Shown: positions 51,935 to 62,264 of the stretch, in pieces
Numbering within the stretch: position 1 is the stretch's first letter
Layout: each line of letters begins with the position of its first letter
Assembly (NCBI RefSeq): GCF_025770735.1
Contig: NZ_JAODPB010000002.1
Span: 186,001 to 250,000 of the forward strand
Source: Shouchella tritolerans
GTDB taxonomy: Bacteria; Bacillota; Bacilli; Bacillales; Bacillaceae_D
DNA: 64,000 bases
Direction of reading: 5' to 3'
Position numbers and translations under genes: made by a program
The notes under the pieces: generated by a model
What the model saw: only the letters and a program-made list of their open reading frames with translations
Told to the model about the DNA's origin: nothing
The model's database searches: none

Positions 51935-53236
51935 ATGGTTAAAAAAGGCAAAATTGCGCTTTTCTTTCTCATTACTGCGTTGTTTGCTTCTGGAATTGCC
52001 TATTTTGCAAAGCCTGTTGTAAACGACGTCAGCCTTGGGCTTGACTTGCAAGGCGGCTTTGAAGTGCTCTACGAAGTTGAGCCAATGAATGAGGGCGATG
52101 AAATTAATCAGGAGTCGCTTTTAGCAACAACGACTGCATTGAATGAAAGGGTAAATACGATTGGGGTTTCAGAACCGAACATCCAAATTGAAGGAGAAAA
52201 TCGCATCCGTGTCCAGCTAGCTGGCGTTGAAGACCAAGAAACAGCACGTGACATTTTAGCGACTGGCGCCGAATTGACGATCCGTGACGTCGATGACAAC
52301 GTGCTTCTTGATGGCAGCGATTTAACCCAAAATGGCGCTAGCGCGTCGATACACCCGGAAAAAAATCAGCCGATTGTTACGTTGACGCTAAATGATGCAG
52401 ATAAATTTGGCGAGATCACACGGGAAATTTCTGAACGTCCACTAGGAGAGAATTTGCTCGTCATTTGGCTTGACTTTGAGGAAGGCGACAGCTTTGCAGA
52501 AGAATCAAAAAAACAAGACCCTAAATACATGTCAGCAGCGTCCGTTAATGGCCCGTTACATACGCGAGACGTAATGATTGAAGGGAATTTTACAACAGAG
52601 GAAACACGCTTTCTTGCTGAAATATTAAATGCAGGCGCTTTGCCTGTTGAATTAAATGAGATCTACTCTACATCTGTCGGTGCATCGCTAGGGGAAAAAG
52701 CGATGAACCAAACCATTTTTGCTGGCTCGCTTGGGATTGGATTGATTTTTTTGTATATGATGGTTTACTATCGTTTTCCTGGGATCATTGCTGTCATTAC
52801 ACTCAGCATTTATACCTTTTTAGTGCTTGTCGTCTTTAATGCAATGAATGCTGTTCTGACTTTGCCAGGTATTGCCGCACTCGTGCTTGGGGTTGGCATG
52901 GCTGTCGATGCGAATATCATTACTTATGAACGGATCAAGGAAGAGATCAAATCAGGGAAATCGATTTTGTCTGCTTATAAAGTTGGCAGCAGGCGCTCGT
53001 TTGCCACAATTTTTGATGCCAATATCACTACATTGATTGCAGCCGGTGTTATGTTTTATTTTGGTACTAGCTCTGTGCAAGGCTTTGCGGTCATGCTCAT
53101 TATCAGCATTCTCGTCAGCTTTTTAACAGCGGTCTATGGTTCAAGATTGTTGCTCGGCCTCTGGGTGAACAGCAAATTTTTAAATAAACGGCCCGGTTGG
53201 TTTGGTGTGAAAAGAGGTGAAATTGATGAGCTTTAA
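51935..53236 (+). CDS. secD: Protein export membrane protein SecD
   Basis: 433 residues: N-terminal helix, the conserved LGLDLQGGFEVLYEV (D1) motif, a large extracytoplasmic domain, then five helices including GVGMAVDANIITYERIKEEI (D4/D5 region). SecD/SecF use ion-motive force to pull proteins out of the translocon. In B. subtilis SecD and SecF are one fused protein; here they are separate ORFs with an 11-bp overlap. Confidence 0.95.
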   Translation: MVKKGKIALFFLITALFASGIAYFAKPVVNDVSLGLDLQGGFEVLYEVEPMNEGDEINQESLLATTTALNERVNTIGVSEPNIQIEGENRIRVQLAGVEDQETARDILATGAELTIRDVDDNVLLDGSDLTQNGASASIHPEKNQPIVTLTLNDADKFGEITREISERPLGENLLVIWLDFEEGDSFAEESKKQDPKYMSAASVNGPLHTRDVMIEGNFTTEETRFLAEILNAGALPVELNEIYSTSVGASLGEKAMNQTIFAGSLGIGLIFLYMMVYYRFPGIIAVITLSIYTFLVLVVFNAMNAVLTLPGIAALVLGVGMAVDANIITYERIKEEIKSGKSILSAYKVGSRRSFATIFDANITTLIAAGVMFYFGTSSVQGFAVMLIISILVSFLTAVYGSRLLLGLWVNSKFLNKRPGWFGVKRGEIDEL

Positions 53237-54161
53237 TCCGGAAAATTGGAATGTCGATTTGACAAAATACCGTAAAGGCTTCTTTATCGGCTCTGGCTTG
53301 TCAATTATCCTTGGAATCGTGTTATTGCTGACATTGGGCTTAAATTTAGGCGTTGATTTTGAAAGTGGCTCGAATGTCGAAATCCAAGCGGATCAGACAT
53401 TGACACAAGAACAACTACTGAACGACTTTGCAGCTATCAATGAGGAATACGCTCCGAACATTACACTAGGAGGAGAGCAAAGCCAAAGTGCGACTGCCCG
53501 GTTTACAGTGGAACTGTCTAAAGGGGAAATTGCTACGATCCAGTCTTATTTCCAAGACAAATATGGCCATTCGCCTAATGTCAGTACAGTGTCCCCTCTT
53601 GTTGGTCAAGAGCTTGCTCGCAATGCGATTTTGTCCGTATTGATCGCTTCGGTCGGAATTGTTATTTACATCGGTCTCCGCTTTCACTACCTTTATGGCG
53701 TTTCAGCGGTTATTGGCTTGCTTCATGATGCCTTTATTATTATTGCGTTGTTCAGCTTATTCCAAGTTGAAATTAATGTTCCTTTTATAGCGGCAGTGCT
53801 TACTGTTGTCGGCTATTCAATCAATGACACCATTGTTACGTTTGACCGCATGCGGGAAAATATTAACAAGGAGAAAGAAATTAACAGCTTCGAGCACTTG
53901 GCGCAAATTGTAAACAAAAGCTTGCTTCAAGTGCTAACGCGCTCGATCAATACGGTAGTGACAGTGCTGTTTGCCGCCGTCGCATTGCTGATTTTTGGGG
54001 GCGAAGCGATCCGTTCGTTTTCATTGGCTCTTGTCATTGGCCTGATTGCCGGCACCTATTCCTCCATGTTCCTTTGCGCGCAAATGTGGCTTGTCTGGGA
54101 ATGGAAACGGCAAAAGAAACTTAAAAACAAACCAAAGAAAACAGAGGAAGAGTACATTTGA
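53226..54161 (+). CDS. secF: Protein export membrane protein SecF
   Basis: 311 residues from ATG 53226 with GAGGTGAAATTG upstream. Starts FNPENWNVDLTKYRKGFFIGSGL, then LNLGVDFESGSNVEIQ; the helices contain VVGYSINDTIVTFDRMRENI and the C-terminal RSINTVVTVLFAAVALLIFGGEAIRSFSLAL. Its own ribosome site and ATG and a different frame from secD show a true split. Partner of SecD and YajC. Confidence 0.95.
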   Translation: MSFNPENWNVDLTKYRKGFFIGSGLSIILGIVLLLTLGLNLGVDFESGSNVEIQADQTLTQEQLLNDFAAINEEYAPNITLGGEQSQSATARFTVELSKGEIATIQSYFQDKYGHSPNVSTVSPLVGQELARNAILSVLIASVGIVIYIGLRFHYLYGVSAVIGLLHDAFIIIALFSLFQVEINVPFIAAVLTVVGYSINDTIVTFDRMRENINKEKEINSFEHLAQIVNKSLLQVLTRSINTVVTVLFAAVALLIFGGEAIRSFSLALVIGLIAGTYSSMFLCAQMWLVWEWKRQKKLKNKPKKTEEEYI

Positions 54162-54177
54162 GTGGAGGGGGATGGAA

Positions 54178-54480
54178 ATGAAGGCACAGACCGCGTTTAT
54201 TATCGGCATTATTGCTGCGATCATCATTGCTGTTTTTGCAGTATTAAATGTAGAGAGCGTACCAGTTAACCTGTTAGTTGTAAAAGCACAATGGCCATTG
54301 ATTCTAGTCATTTTGGGCTCGGTTCTTCTAGGAGCGATTGTCGCAGGAATGATGTCCTTAATGAAAGTGCTTCAATTAAATGCCGAAATAAAACGGCTCC
54401 GTACGGCGAGACAGGCAAATGCTGATCAACCACATGAAAGCAGCCGTCAAAAAAGAGAAGTTAAGAAACAGAGTCATTGA
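54178..54480 (+). CDS. LapA-domain membrane protein
   Basis: 100 residues from ATG 54178 (GGAGGGGG six bases upstream). Two membrane helices (AFIIGIIAAIIIAVFAVLNV and WPLILVILGSVLLGAIVAGMMSL) and a charged coiled C-terminus (AEIKRLRTARQ), the LapA/YrvD plan. Unknown function; in B. subtilis yrvD lies between secDF and recJ. Confidence 0.85.
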   Translation: MKAQTAFIIGIIAAIIIAVFAVLNVESVPVNLLVVKAQWPLILVILGSVLLGAIVAGMMSLMKVLQLNAEIKRLRTARQANADQPHESSRQKREVKKQSH

Positions 54481-54541
54481 AATGCGTTGTCACCCCTTAG
54501 CCCCTCCTGTATAATAGGATGGTCGAGGGGTGTTTTTACAT

Positions 54542-56899
54542 ATGTTGCAAGCAAAAACAAGATGGCGCATTTTAGAACAAAACGAGCTGTTGGCGCAGGA
54601 ACTCGCAGACGAGCTACGTGTATCGATGTTAACGGCCCGTCTCCTTGTGCGCCGGGGAATACAAACGGTCCAGGCGGCCAAGCGATTTTTACACTACGAA
54701 GAGCCGACGTTTTACGATCCCTTTCTGCTGAAAGGGATGGAAGAAACGATTGAACGAATTGCCCTCGCAGTCAAACGGAAAGAACGCATTCTTGTTTTTG
54801 GTGACTATGATGCTGATGGCGTCAGTTCTACTTCCGTCATGCTAACAGCGTTACAAACTTATGGCGCCGACTGTGATTACTATATACCAAACCGTTTTAC
54901 AGAAGGCTACGGGCCAAATTGCCCAGCGCTTGACTTTGCAAAAAGACAAGGTTATCACTTAGTGATAACAGTCGATACAGGAATTTCTGCTTTGAATGAA
55001 GCCGCCCATGCCAAAGACATCGGTCTGGATTTTATTATTACTGACCACCACGAGCCACCGCCGGTTTTGCCAGAAGCACTGGCGATCATTAATCCCAAGC
55101 AGCCCGACTGCCCGTATCCATTTAAAGAGCTTGCCGGTGTAGGCGTTGCCTTTAAAGTTGCACATGCTTTGCTCGGACGCCTGCCTGAAGAATTGCTTGA
55201 TTATGCTGTGATTGGCACGATCGCCGATTTGGTGCCTCTCGTCGATGAAAATCGGCTGCTGGCTAAAAAGGGGCTCCGCGCGATTGAATCAAGCGGCCGT
55301 CCTGGGATCCGTGCTTTAAAGGAAGTATGTGGCATGAAGCAGGAAGCAATGGACGCCGATCATATCGGCTTTGCGATTGGCCCCCGTCTAAATGCGGCAG
55401 GACGGCTTGATTCTGCTAATCCAGCAGTTGAACTGCTGCTTGCTGATGATGAAGATGAGGCAAAAGCGCTTGCCGCAGAAATCGATGGCCTCAATAAAGA
55501 ACGGCAAGCCATCGTCAGCAAAATGACAGAAGAAGCGATTCGCCTTGTTGAAACAACCTATGGTACAAATATCCCCCATGCCATCGTTGTCGCAAAAGAA
55601 GGCTGGAATCCAGGGGTCATCGGAATTGTCGCCTCTCGCCTTGTAGAGCAGTTTTACCGGCCGACAATTGTCATGAGCATGGACGAATCTTCAGGACTTG
55701 CCAAAGGCTCGGCTCGGAGCATTGAAGGGTTTGATATGTACCAGGAATTGGCAAATAACCGGGACATACTCCCTCATTTTGGCGGACATCCGATGGCGGC
55801 AGGAATGACACTTAAAACTGAGGACATTGGTGACTTACGTTCTCGTTTAATCGAGCAAGCCAAGCAGACACTTTCTGACGACATGCTTACGCCTGCCACT
55901 GATATAGACCTCGTTGCAGAAGTGGAGGATGTAACCGTTCAAGTGATTGGCGAGTTACAGGCACTCGCTCCGTTTGGCGTTGCCAACCGTAAACCGATTG
56001 TACTAGTTGAAGACGCACACATATCCGATATGCGTCGGATCGGCAGCAACCAAAACCATTTAAAAATCCAGTTTACTGGCGCCCAAAAGCCGCTTGACGG
56101 AATTGCTTTTAGAATGGGGCATTTGTATGAAGAGATTACGCCACATGCAAAGTTATCAGCAATCGGAACGGTGTCATTGAATGAATGGAACGGAAAAGTA
56201 AAGCCACAGCTTATTATTGACGATCTCGCCGTATTGGAGTGGCAACTATTCGATTGGCGCAGCATCCAGCCAAACCGCTTAAACAGCCGGTTGCTTGACT
56301 TGCCCAATGAAAAACTCGTCGCCATTTCCTTTCAAGAAGGAACAAAGGAAAGACTTGGGTTGGAAATACCTGTATATCATTACCAGCAAGCGCCTTCCTT
56401 TTTTGAAGCTTACGTCGTGCTACTCGATTTGCCTAACAACCGCGTTGAGCTGGAAACTCTTTTTTCTAAGAAAGGCAAACCAAGCCGTGTGTATGTTGTT
56501 TTTTCAGAGGAAGAAGAATCGTTTTTTCAAACGAATCCAAACCGGGAGCAGTTCAAATGGTACTACGGATTTATTAAGAAAAAACAACGCTTTTCATTGA
56601 ACCAACTTGGCGCGAAGCTTGAAAAGCATAAAGGTTGGTCAGCACGCACGGTCGAATTTATGACCACTGTATTTTTAGAACTTGGTTTTATCAAGCTTGA
56701 CGGCGGCATTGTTGAAGCAGTAGAAAACCCTGAAAAAAAAGCATTGACTGCATCGCCGACCTATCAAGCAAAACAGGAAAAAGCATGGCTTGAGAATGAA
56801 TTTGTTTTTGCGTCTTATCAACAGTTAAAAGAATGGTTCCAGGCTGCCATTGAAGGGAGCGCTGAAACAAAAGAGGAGTCGATCCTAAATGGATTATAA
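54542..56899 (+). CDS. recJ: Single-stranded-DNA-specific exonuclease RecJ
   Basis: 785 residues from ATG 54542 (GTG 54530 possible). DHH phosphoesterase motifs [36 protein letters not shown]1 domain with [11 protein letters not shown], then OB-fold and a C-terminal extension as in Bacillus RecJ. It degrades 5' single-stranded ends in recombination and repair. The end overlaps apt by 11 bp. Confidence 0.95.
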   Translation: MLQAKTRWRILEQNELLAQELADELRVSMLTARLLVRRGIQTVQAAKRFLHYEEPTFYDPFLLKGMEETIERIALAVKRKERILVFGDYDADGVSSTSVMLTALQTYGADCDYYIPNRFTEGYGPNCPALDFAKRQGYHLVITVDTGISALNEAAHAKDIGLDFIITDHHEPPPVLPEALAIINPKQPDCPYPFKELAGVGVAFKVAHALLGRLPEELLDYAVIGTIADLVPLVDENRLLAKKGLRAIESSGRPGIRALKEVCGMKQEAMDADHIGFAIGPRLNAAGRLDSANPAVELLLADDEDEAKALAAEIDGLNKERQAIVSKMTEEAIRLVETTYGTNIPHAIVVAKEGWNPGVIGIVASRLVEQFYRPTIVMSMDESSGLAKGSARSIEGFDMYQELANNRDILPHFGGHPMAAGMTLKTEDIGDLRSRLIEQAKQTLSDDMLTPATDIDLVAEVEDVTVQVIGELQALAPFGVANRKPIVLVEDAHISDMRRIGSNQNHLKIQFTGAQKPLDGIAFRMGHLYEEITPHAKLSAIGTVSLNEWNGKVKPQLIIDDLAVLEWQLFDWRSIQPNRLNSRLLDLPNEKLVAISFQEGTKERLGLEIPVYHYQQAPSFFEAYVVLLDLPNNRVELETLFSKKGKPSRVYVVFSEEEESFFQTNPNREQFKWYYGFIKKKQRFSLNQLGAKLEKHKGWSARTVEFMTTVFLELGFIKLDGGIVEAVENPEKKALTASPTYQAKQEKAWLENEFVFASYQQLKEWFQAAIEGSAETKEESILNGL

Positions 56900-57404
56900 A
56901 CAATATATAACGATTGTCGAAGATTGGCCGCAAGAAGGCATACGCTTTAAAGACATTACGACGTTGATGCAAAACGGCACTGCCTACAAACGTGCCATTG
57001 AAGAACTTGCCGCTTATGCAAAGGAAAAACAAGCAGATGTCATTGTCGGCCCTGAAGCACGAGGCTTTGTTGTTGGTTGCCCAATTGCGACTGAACTTGA
57101 AATCGGCTTTGTCCCTGTCAGGAAGAAAGGCAAATTGCCCCGGGAAGTCATTGAAATCAACTATGGGCTTGAATACGGAAAAGACTGTTTAACGATCCAT
57201 AAAGACAGCATCCAACCAGGCCAACGCGTCGTGATTACCGATGACCTTCTCGCCACAGGGGGAACGATTGAGGCAACAGCTAAAATGGTAGAGCAGCTTG
57301 GTGGGAAAGTGGTTGGGATTGCGTTCCTTATTGAACTTGCTTATATTGGCGGCCGCGATAAATTGAAACAGTATGACCTTTTTTCATTAGTGTCTTATGA
57401 ATAA
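56889..57404 (+). CDS. apt: Adenine phosphoribosyltransferase
   Basis: 171 residues. Conserved [23 protein letters not shown], and the PRPP loop [26 protein letters not shown]. It salvages adenine to AMP. Start lies inside the recJ end, between recJ and relA as in B. subtilis. Confidence 0.97.
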   Translation: MDYKQYITIVEDWPQEGIRFKDITTLMQNGTAYKRAIEELAAYAKEKQADVIVGPEARGFVVGCPIATELEIGFVPVRKKGKLPREVIEINYGLEYGKDCLTIHKDSIQPGQRVVITDDLLATGGTIEATAKMVEQLGGKVVGIAFLIELAYIGGRDKLKQYDLFSLVSYE

Positions 57405-57440
57405 ACCGCTTACAGACTGGTGTACCAATCAGCTCATCAC

Positions 57441-57510
57441 TCAGACTGATAGAAAACGCTTGTCAGCCGAGGTGAGCAACGAAGGATGCGAGCGTTTGTC
57501 TACAGTCTGA
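57441..57510 (-). repeat. Dispersed intergenic repeat, 70-bp copy (reverse)
   Basis: TCAGACTGATAGAAAACGC, CTTGTCAGCCGAGG, GATGCGAGCGTTTGTC, TACAGTCTGA. The middle is shortened. A related AGACTGGTGT sequence lies on both sides (57414-57434 and 57511-57530). Confidence 0.85.
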
Positions 57511-57546
57511 AGACTGGTGTGCAAATCGGCACAGCAGTCTTTTTGC
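57511..57546 (+). terminator. Terminator between apt and relA
   Basis: AGACTGGTGTGC-aaatcg-GCACAGCAGTCT followed by TTTTTG. Confidence 0.75.
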
Positions 57547-57631
57547 AATTTCTAAGCCGCTCTCCCTTTACAACACTGAACGAGTAGCGGATAATAGAAA
57601 GAAAACTTGTCGAATGAGTAAAGGTGATTTC

Positions 57632-59821
57632 ATGACAATTGATCAGGTGCTCGAAAAAGCGCGTGCGTATTTGACAAAAGACGATGTTGTCTTTTTGGAA
57701 AAAGCGTACGAGTTTGCTGAAAAAGCACACAGTGGTCAGTACCGCAAATCGGGAGAGCCCTATATTTTACACCCAGTCCAAGTAGCTGGCATTATTGTCG
57801 GGCTTGAATTAGATCCGAATACGATTGCCGCCGCTTTTCTTCATGATGTCGTTGAAGATACCGAAGCAACAGTCGACGATTTGGAAGAAGCGTTTAACGA
57901 GGAAGTCGCTATGCTAGTTGACGGCGTGACAAAATTAAAGAAGTTTAAATATAAATCCAAAGAGGAGCAGCAAGCCGAAAACCATCGGAAAATGCTTATG
58001 GCAATGGCGAAGGATATCCGCGTCCTCTTGATCAAACTGGCAGATCGTCTCCACAATATGCGAACACTTAAATTTATGCCACCGCAGAAGCAGCGGATCA
58101 CTTCAAACGAAACGTTAGAGATCTTTGCTCCATTGGCACATCGTCTTGGAATTTCAACGATTAAATGGGAACTGGAAGATACAGCGCTCCGTTATTTGGA
58201 TCCACAGCAGTATTACCGTATTGTCAATTTAATGAAACGGAAACGTGCGGAACGGGAAGAATATTTAACAGAAGTGATGGATAAAATCAAAGTCCAACTT
58301 AAAGAAGTGAACGTACAAGCAGAATTGTCGGGCCGGCCGAAGCATATATACAGCATTTACCGCAAAATGGTGATTCAGCACAAACAATTTAATGAAATTT
58401 ATGATTTGCTAGCTGTCCGAATTATTGTTAAAAACATTAAAGACTGCTATGCGGTTCTTGGCGTCATTCATACGTGCTGGCGGCCGATGCCAGGCCGCTT
58501 CAAAGATTACATTGCAATGCCAAAAGCAAATATGTATCAGTCGCTGCATACAACCGTAGTTGGGCCGAACGGAGACCCGCTGGAAGTGCAGATCCGTACA
58601 GAGGACATGCACCGGGTAGCTGAATATGGTGTTGCAGCCCATTGGGCATATAAAGAAGGGAAAACTCTCTCAAGCAACCGCTATTCGTTTGAAGATAAAT
58701 TAACGTGGTTTCGTGATGTGATTGAATCGCAGACAGACACAAATGACGCCCAAGAGTTTATGGAATCTATGAAAATGGACCTGTTTTCTGACATGGTGTT
58801 TGTGTTTACACCAAAGGGCGATGTCATTGAATTGCCCCGGGGATCGGTTCCTCTTGATTTTGCTTATCGGATCCATAGTGAGATCGGCAACCGTTGCATC
58901 GGCGCAAAAGTAAACAGCAAAATGGTCCCTCTTGACCATGAACTGAAAACGGGTGACATTGTCGAAGTGATGACGTCGAAACACTCTTATGGGCCAAGCC
59001 ATGACTGGTTGAAAATCACCAAGTCGTCACATGCTAAAAACAAAATCAAACAGTGGTTTAAAAAAGAAAAACGCGAAGAAAATGTCGTCAAAGGAAAAGA
59101 AGCGATAGAGAAAGAAATACGGGCGCTTGATTTCGAGGTAAAGGACATTTTAACGCAGGAAAATTTGCAAGAAGCGATTAGCAAGTTCAGTTTTGCTGGC
59201 GAAGAAGATATGTACGCAGCAGTTGGTTATGGTGGGATTAGTGCTAAACAAATTGTCAATCGCCTTACGGAAAAACAACGCAAAGCAAAAGACAGCGAGC
59301 AGGAGCAACAATCCCTTGATGCTGCGCTAAACGAAATCCAAACCGTTTCACCAAGCAAGCGGACAAATTCAATTGGCGTACATGTAAAAGGTGTCGACAA
59401 TATGCTTATCCGCCTAGCACGATGTTGCACGCCCGTTCCAGGAGACGAGATTGTTGGCTACATTACGAAAGGCCGCGGCGTTTCCATTCACCGCAAAGAT
59501 TGCCCGAATGTCATAGCCGATTCCGATTCTTCTCGTTTGCTCGAAGTAGACTGGGAAGGAAATGAACAACAGGGCAAGTCGTATAATGTCGACATCGAAA
59601 TCACTGGATTTGATCGCAATGGTCTGTTAAATGAAGTGCTGCACACATTGACAGAAACGCGCACGCAAATTAATACAATTTCTGGGCGTTCTGACCATAA
59701 GCATAAACTGGCGACGATTGAAATGAGCATTTCCATTTCCAATATCGCTCATTTGCAAAAAGTGGTCGACAAAATTAAACAGTTAAAAGACATTTACTCT
59801 GTGCGGAGAGTAACCCATTAG
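57632..59821 (+). CDS. relA: Bifunctional (p)ppGpp synthetase/hydrolase RelA (Rel)
   Basis: 729 residues from ATG 57632 (AAAGGTG upstream). N-terminal HD hydrolase with [14 protein letters not shown]; synthetase domain with [23 protein letters not shown] and [14 protein letters not shown] domain ([21 protein letters not shown]); zinc-finger/ACT C-terminus ([31 protein letters not shown]). It makes and degrades the stringent-response alarmone on the ribosome. 20 bp ahead of dtd. Confidence 0.97.
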   Translation: MTIDQVLEKARAYLTKDDVVFLEKAYEFAEKAHSGQYRKSGEPYILHPVQVAGIIVGLELDPNTIAAAFLHDVVEDTEATVDDLEEAFNEEVAMLVDGVTKLKKFKYKSKEEQQAENHRKMLMAMAKDIRVLLIKLADRLHNMRTLKFMPPQKQRITSNETLEIFAPLAHRLGISTIKWELEDTALRYLDPQQYYRIVNLMKRKRAEREEYLTEVMDKIKVQLKEVNVQAELSGRPKHIYSIYRKMVIQHKQFNEIYDLLAVRIIVKNIKDCYAVLGVIHTCWRPMPGRFKDYIAMPKANMYQSLHTTVVGPNGDPLEVQIRTEDMHRVAEYGVAAHWAYKEGKTLSSNRYSFEDKLTWFRDVIESQTDTNDAQEFMESMKMDLFSDMVFVFTPKGDVIELPRGSVPLDFAYRIHSEIGNRCIGAKVNSKMVPLDHELKTGDIVEVMTSKHSYGPSHDWLKITKSSHAKNKIKQWFKKEKREENVVKGKEAIEKEIRALDFEVKDILTQENLQEAISKFSFAGEEDMYAAVGYGGISAKQIVNRLTEKQRKAKDSEQEQQSLDAALNEIQTVSPSKRTNSIGVHVKGVDNMLIRLARCCTPVPGDEIVGYITKGRGVSIHRKDCPNVIADSDSSRLLEVDWEGNEQQGKSYNVDIEITGFDRNGLLNEVLHTLTETRTQINTISGRSDHKHKLATIEMSISISNIAHLQKVVDKIKQLKDIYSVRRVTH

Positions 59822-59841
59822 AGTCAAGGCAGGTGAGAAAA

Positions 59842-60282
59842 GTGCGTGTTCTAGTCCAGCGAGCGAAACGGGGCAGTGTTCGAGTCGACCAAAAAACAAT
59901 AGGCGACATTGGGCAAGGCCTCGTCCTCTTAGTTGGAATTCATCAGGAAGATACGGAAGCGGACGTACGTTTTTGCGCAGAAAAAGTAGCCCATTTGCGC
60001 ATTTTTGAAGACAGCTCTGCCAAAATGAATGAATCGGTACTCGATCAAGGCGGTTCCATCTTATCGATTTCCCAATTTACGCTTTATGGTGACTGTAAAA
60101 AAGGACGTCGCCCTAATTTCATGCGTGCTGCTAAGCCTGAAAAGGCAAAGCAGCTTTATGAACTTTTTAACAGCTATTTGCGAGAACTTGGCCTTGTTGT
60201 GGAAACGGGCGAGTTTGGCGCTATGATGGAAGTAGAGTTAATTAATGATGGTCCGGTAACGATTTTAGTTGAAAGCGAGTAA
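59842..60282 (+). CDS. dtd: D-aminoacyl-tRNA deacylase
   Basis: 146 residues from GTG 59842 (AGGTGAG upstream; GTG 59833 lies on the ribosome site). Starts (M)[15 protein letters not shown], with [20 protein letters not shown] and the GPVTILVES end. The catalytic S-Q-x-T and G-P loops are intact. It removes D-amino acids from mischarged tRNA. relA-dtd is the usual order. Confidence 0.95.
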   Translation: MRVLVQRAKRGSVRVDQKTIGDIGQGLVLLVGIHQEDTEADVRFCAEKVAHLRIFEDSSAKMNESVLDQGGSILSISQFTLYGDCKKGRRPNFMRAAKPEKAKQLYELFNSYLRELGLVVETGEFGAMMEVELINDGPVTILVESE

Positions 60283-60283
60283 G

Positions 60284-60390
60284 ATGTCAGAAGAGGAGGG
60301 CAGGCGAGGGAAGATCCGAATAGAACGGGTGTTCACGCGCCTATACTTGCACAAACGAAGATGTATACGAGCGTTAGAACGACAGTCCGG
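60284..60390 (-). repeat. Dispersed intergenic repeat, degenerate copy (reverse)
   Basis: GTCAGAAGAGGAGGGCAGG, GGGAAGATCCGAATAGAACG, GGTGTTCACGCGCC, ACAAACGAAGATGTATACG, AGCGTTAGAACGACAGTCCG: same order as the 42632 copy with scattered changes. Confidence 0.7.
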
Positions 60391-60391
60391 A

Positions 60392-60418
60392 GCTTGCCAG
60401 TTGGCAGGCTTCTTTTTT
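60392..60418 (+). terminator. Terminator of relA-dtd
   Basis: AGCTTGCCA-gt-TGGCAGGCT followed by TCTTTTTT. Confidence 0.8.
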
Positions 60419-60429
60419 ATAAATTAAGG

Positions 60430-60457
60430 TTGACATGAAGGGAGAAACAAGTACAAT
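60430..60457 (+). promoter_or_regulatory. Sigma-A promoter of the lacI-thuA-idh operon
   Basis: -35 TTGACA at 60430-60435, spacer 16, -10 TACAAT at 60452-60457. Confidence 0.75.
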
Positions 60458-60467
60458 AAAGTTGAAA

Positions 60468-60481
60468 TGAGAACGTTTTCA
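60468..60481 (+). promoter_or_regulatory. cre-like site (CcpA/LacI operator) at the transcript start
   Basis: TGAGAACGTTTTCA fits the cre consensus TGWNANCGNTNWCA at every position and covers about +4 to +17. It could bind CcpA, the operon's own LacI-type regulator, or both. Confidence 0.65.
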
Positions 60482-60497
60482 ATAAAGGGGTGGATCA

Positions 60498-61505
60498 ATG
60501 CCCACAATTAAAGATGTGGCTCTTCGTGCTGGTGTGTCACGGTCAACGGTTTCCCGCGTAATGAACAATCAGCCTTATGTGGATGAGGAAAAACGAAAAG
60601 CCGTTAAACAAGCAATGAAGGAGCTGGGCTATTTACCGAATTCATCGGCTCAACGCCTCAGGGGAACAGAAACGCGGACAATCGCTGTCCTTGTTTCACG
60701 AATTGTAAACCCTTTTTTTAGTGCGATTGTAGACGCGATGGACGAGGTTGCTGCTGAACAGTCGTATAGGCTTATTTTATGCAACACAAGAGGTTCTGCA
60801 AACCAAGAGCTCCATTTCTTACAGCTTTTGCGAACCAAACAAGTCGATGGCCTTATTCTTGCTTCGCTCGTTAATGATTGGGAAACGATTGCGCCGTATA
60901 CGGATTATGGCCCAATTGTCATTTGCAATGAATATCCACGCCAGTCTGAAGGAGTGCCAGTGGTTACAATTGACCAGACAAAAGCGATGTACGAAGCAAC
61001 TGTCCATTTGTTAAAAAAGGGTTATAAGCAAATTGCTTATTGCAATCCGATCACAAAAACGGATTCGGCTGCTGCTATTCCTCCTCTTGCCCAAGACCGT
61101 TATTTAGGGTTCTGCCAGGCAATGGATGAAGTAGGGCTGCAAATGTATGACGAATGTTTGTTTTTGGGGCATTCCCTTGAAGACGGCAGAAACATATTCA
61201 AGCAAATGGTGTGCTTGGCTGACCGCCCTGATGCAATCTTGACGGGAAGCGATGAAGTGGCTGCTGGAATCATCGCTGAGGCAAAAGCTGCTGGTTGGAA
61301 AATTCCTGATGACTTAGCGATTGTCGGTTTTGACAATCAACCACATGCTACTTTGATTGAACCAGAGCTGACGACCATTCACCAGCCTGTGCAGGAAATG
61401 GGCAGGACCGCAATGGAGTGTATGCTTGCTTTGTTGCGAAAAGAAAGCCCGCCGCCGTTAGCAACATATTTGGAGGCGCCGCTGTTGGCGCGGAAATCGA
61501 CTTAA
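60498..61505 (+). CDS. LacI-family transcriptional regulator
   Basis: 335 residues. N-terminal HTH and hinge (TIKDVALRAGVSRSTVSRVMNN...YLPNSSAQRLRG), then a periplasmic-binding-protein-like sugar domain (IAVLVSRIVNPFFSAIVDAMDE, DGLILASLV, DAILTGSDEVAAGIIAEAKAAGWKIPDDLAIVGFDN, LTTIHQPVQEMGRTAMECM). First gene of an operon with a ThuA-like and an oxidoreductase gene, so its effector is probably the sugar they process. Start after AAAGGGG. Confidence 0.93.
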   Translation: MPTIKDVALRAGVSRSTVSRVMNNQPYVDEEKRKAVKQAMKELGYLPNSSAQRLRGTETRTIAVLVSRIVNPFFSAIVDAMDEVAAEQSYRLILCNTRGSANQELHFLQLLRTKQVDGLILASLVNDWETIAPYTDYGPIVICNEYPRQSEGVPVVTIDQTKAMYEATVHLLKKGYKQIAYCNPITKTDSAAAIPPLAQDRYLGFCQAMDEVGLQMYDECLFLGHSLEDGRNIFKQMVCLADRPDAILTGSDEVAAGIIAEAKAAGWKIPDDLAIVGFDNQPHATLIEPELTTIHQPVQEMGRTAMECMLALLRKESPPPLATYLEAPLLARKST

Positions 61506-61541
61506 CGATTATTGAGAACGATTCCAGAGAGGGGAAACATG

Positions 61542-62264
61542 ATGAATGTAACAATTTGGAATGAATTTAGGCACGAGCAAAAAGATGAGGTTGTACGCAA
61601 CGTTTATCCAGACGGGATTCACCAAGTCCTTGCTGATTTTTTAGGCAATGAACATCAAGTTGCAACGGCAACATTAGATGAGCCTGAACATGGTTTGACA
61701 GAAAAGGTGTTAAACCAAACCGATGTCCTTGTTTGGTGGGGGCATATTGCCCACCATGAAGTAGCCGATGAAGTAGTAGAACGTGTCCATAAAAGAGTGC
61801 TTGAGGGAATGGGCTTGATTGTCCTTCATTCAGGCCATTTTTCGAAAATATTCAAGAAATTGATGGGGACAGGATGCGATTTAAAATGGCGTGAGGCGGA
61901 TGAAAAAGAGCGCCTTTGGGTTGTGAGCCCAAGCCATCCAATTGCAGAAGGCATTGATGAATACTTTGAACTAGAGAAGGAAGAAATGTATGGCGAGCAC
62001 TTTGATATTCCCAATCCAGATGAGATCGTTTTTCTTAGCTGGTTTCAGGGCGGCGAAGTGTTCCGGAGCGGCTGTACGTACACGAGAGGTAACGGTAAAA
62101 TCTTTTATTTTCGTCCAGGGCATGAAACATATCCAACGTTTAAAAATCAACATGTCCAGCGGGTCATTCAAAATGCCGTTCGCTGGGCAGCACCGACGAA
62201 ACGGGCATATCCTGCTTACGGGAACGCCAAGCCCCTTGAGCCAGTCCCAGGAGGAAGCAAATGA
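61542..62264 (+). CDS. ThuA-like (trehalose-utilisation type) protein
   Basis: 240 residues from ATG 61542 (GAGAGGGG upstream). ThuA-domain features: [74 protein letters not shown]. The fold is glutamine-amidotransferase-like; ThuA of Sinorhizobium acts with the oxidoreductase ThuB on disaccharides through 3-keto intermediates. Its end overlaps the next gene by ATGA. The true substrate is not evident. Confidence 0.88.
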   Translation: MNVTIWNEFRHEQKDEVVRNVYPDGIHQVLADFLGNEHQVATATLDEPEHGLTEKVLNQTDVLVWWGHIAHHEVADEVVERVHKRVLEGMGLIVLHSGHFSKIFKKLMGTGCDLKWREADEKERLWVVSPSHPIAEGIDEYFELEKEEMYGEHFDIPNPDEIVFLSWFQGGEVFRSGCTYTRGNGKIFYFRPGHETYPTFKNQHVQRVIQNAVRWAAPTKRAYPAYGNAKPLEPVPGGSK

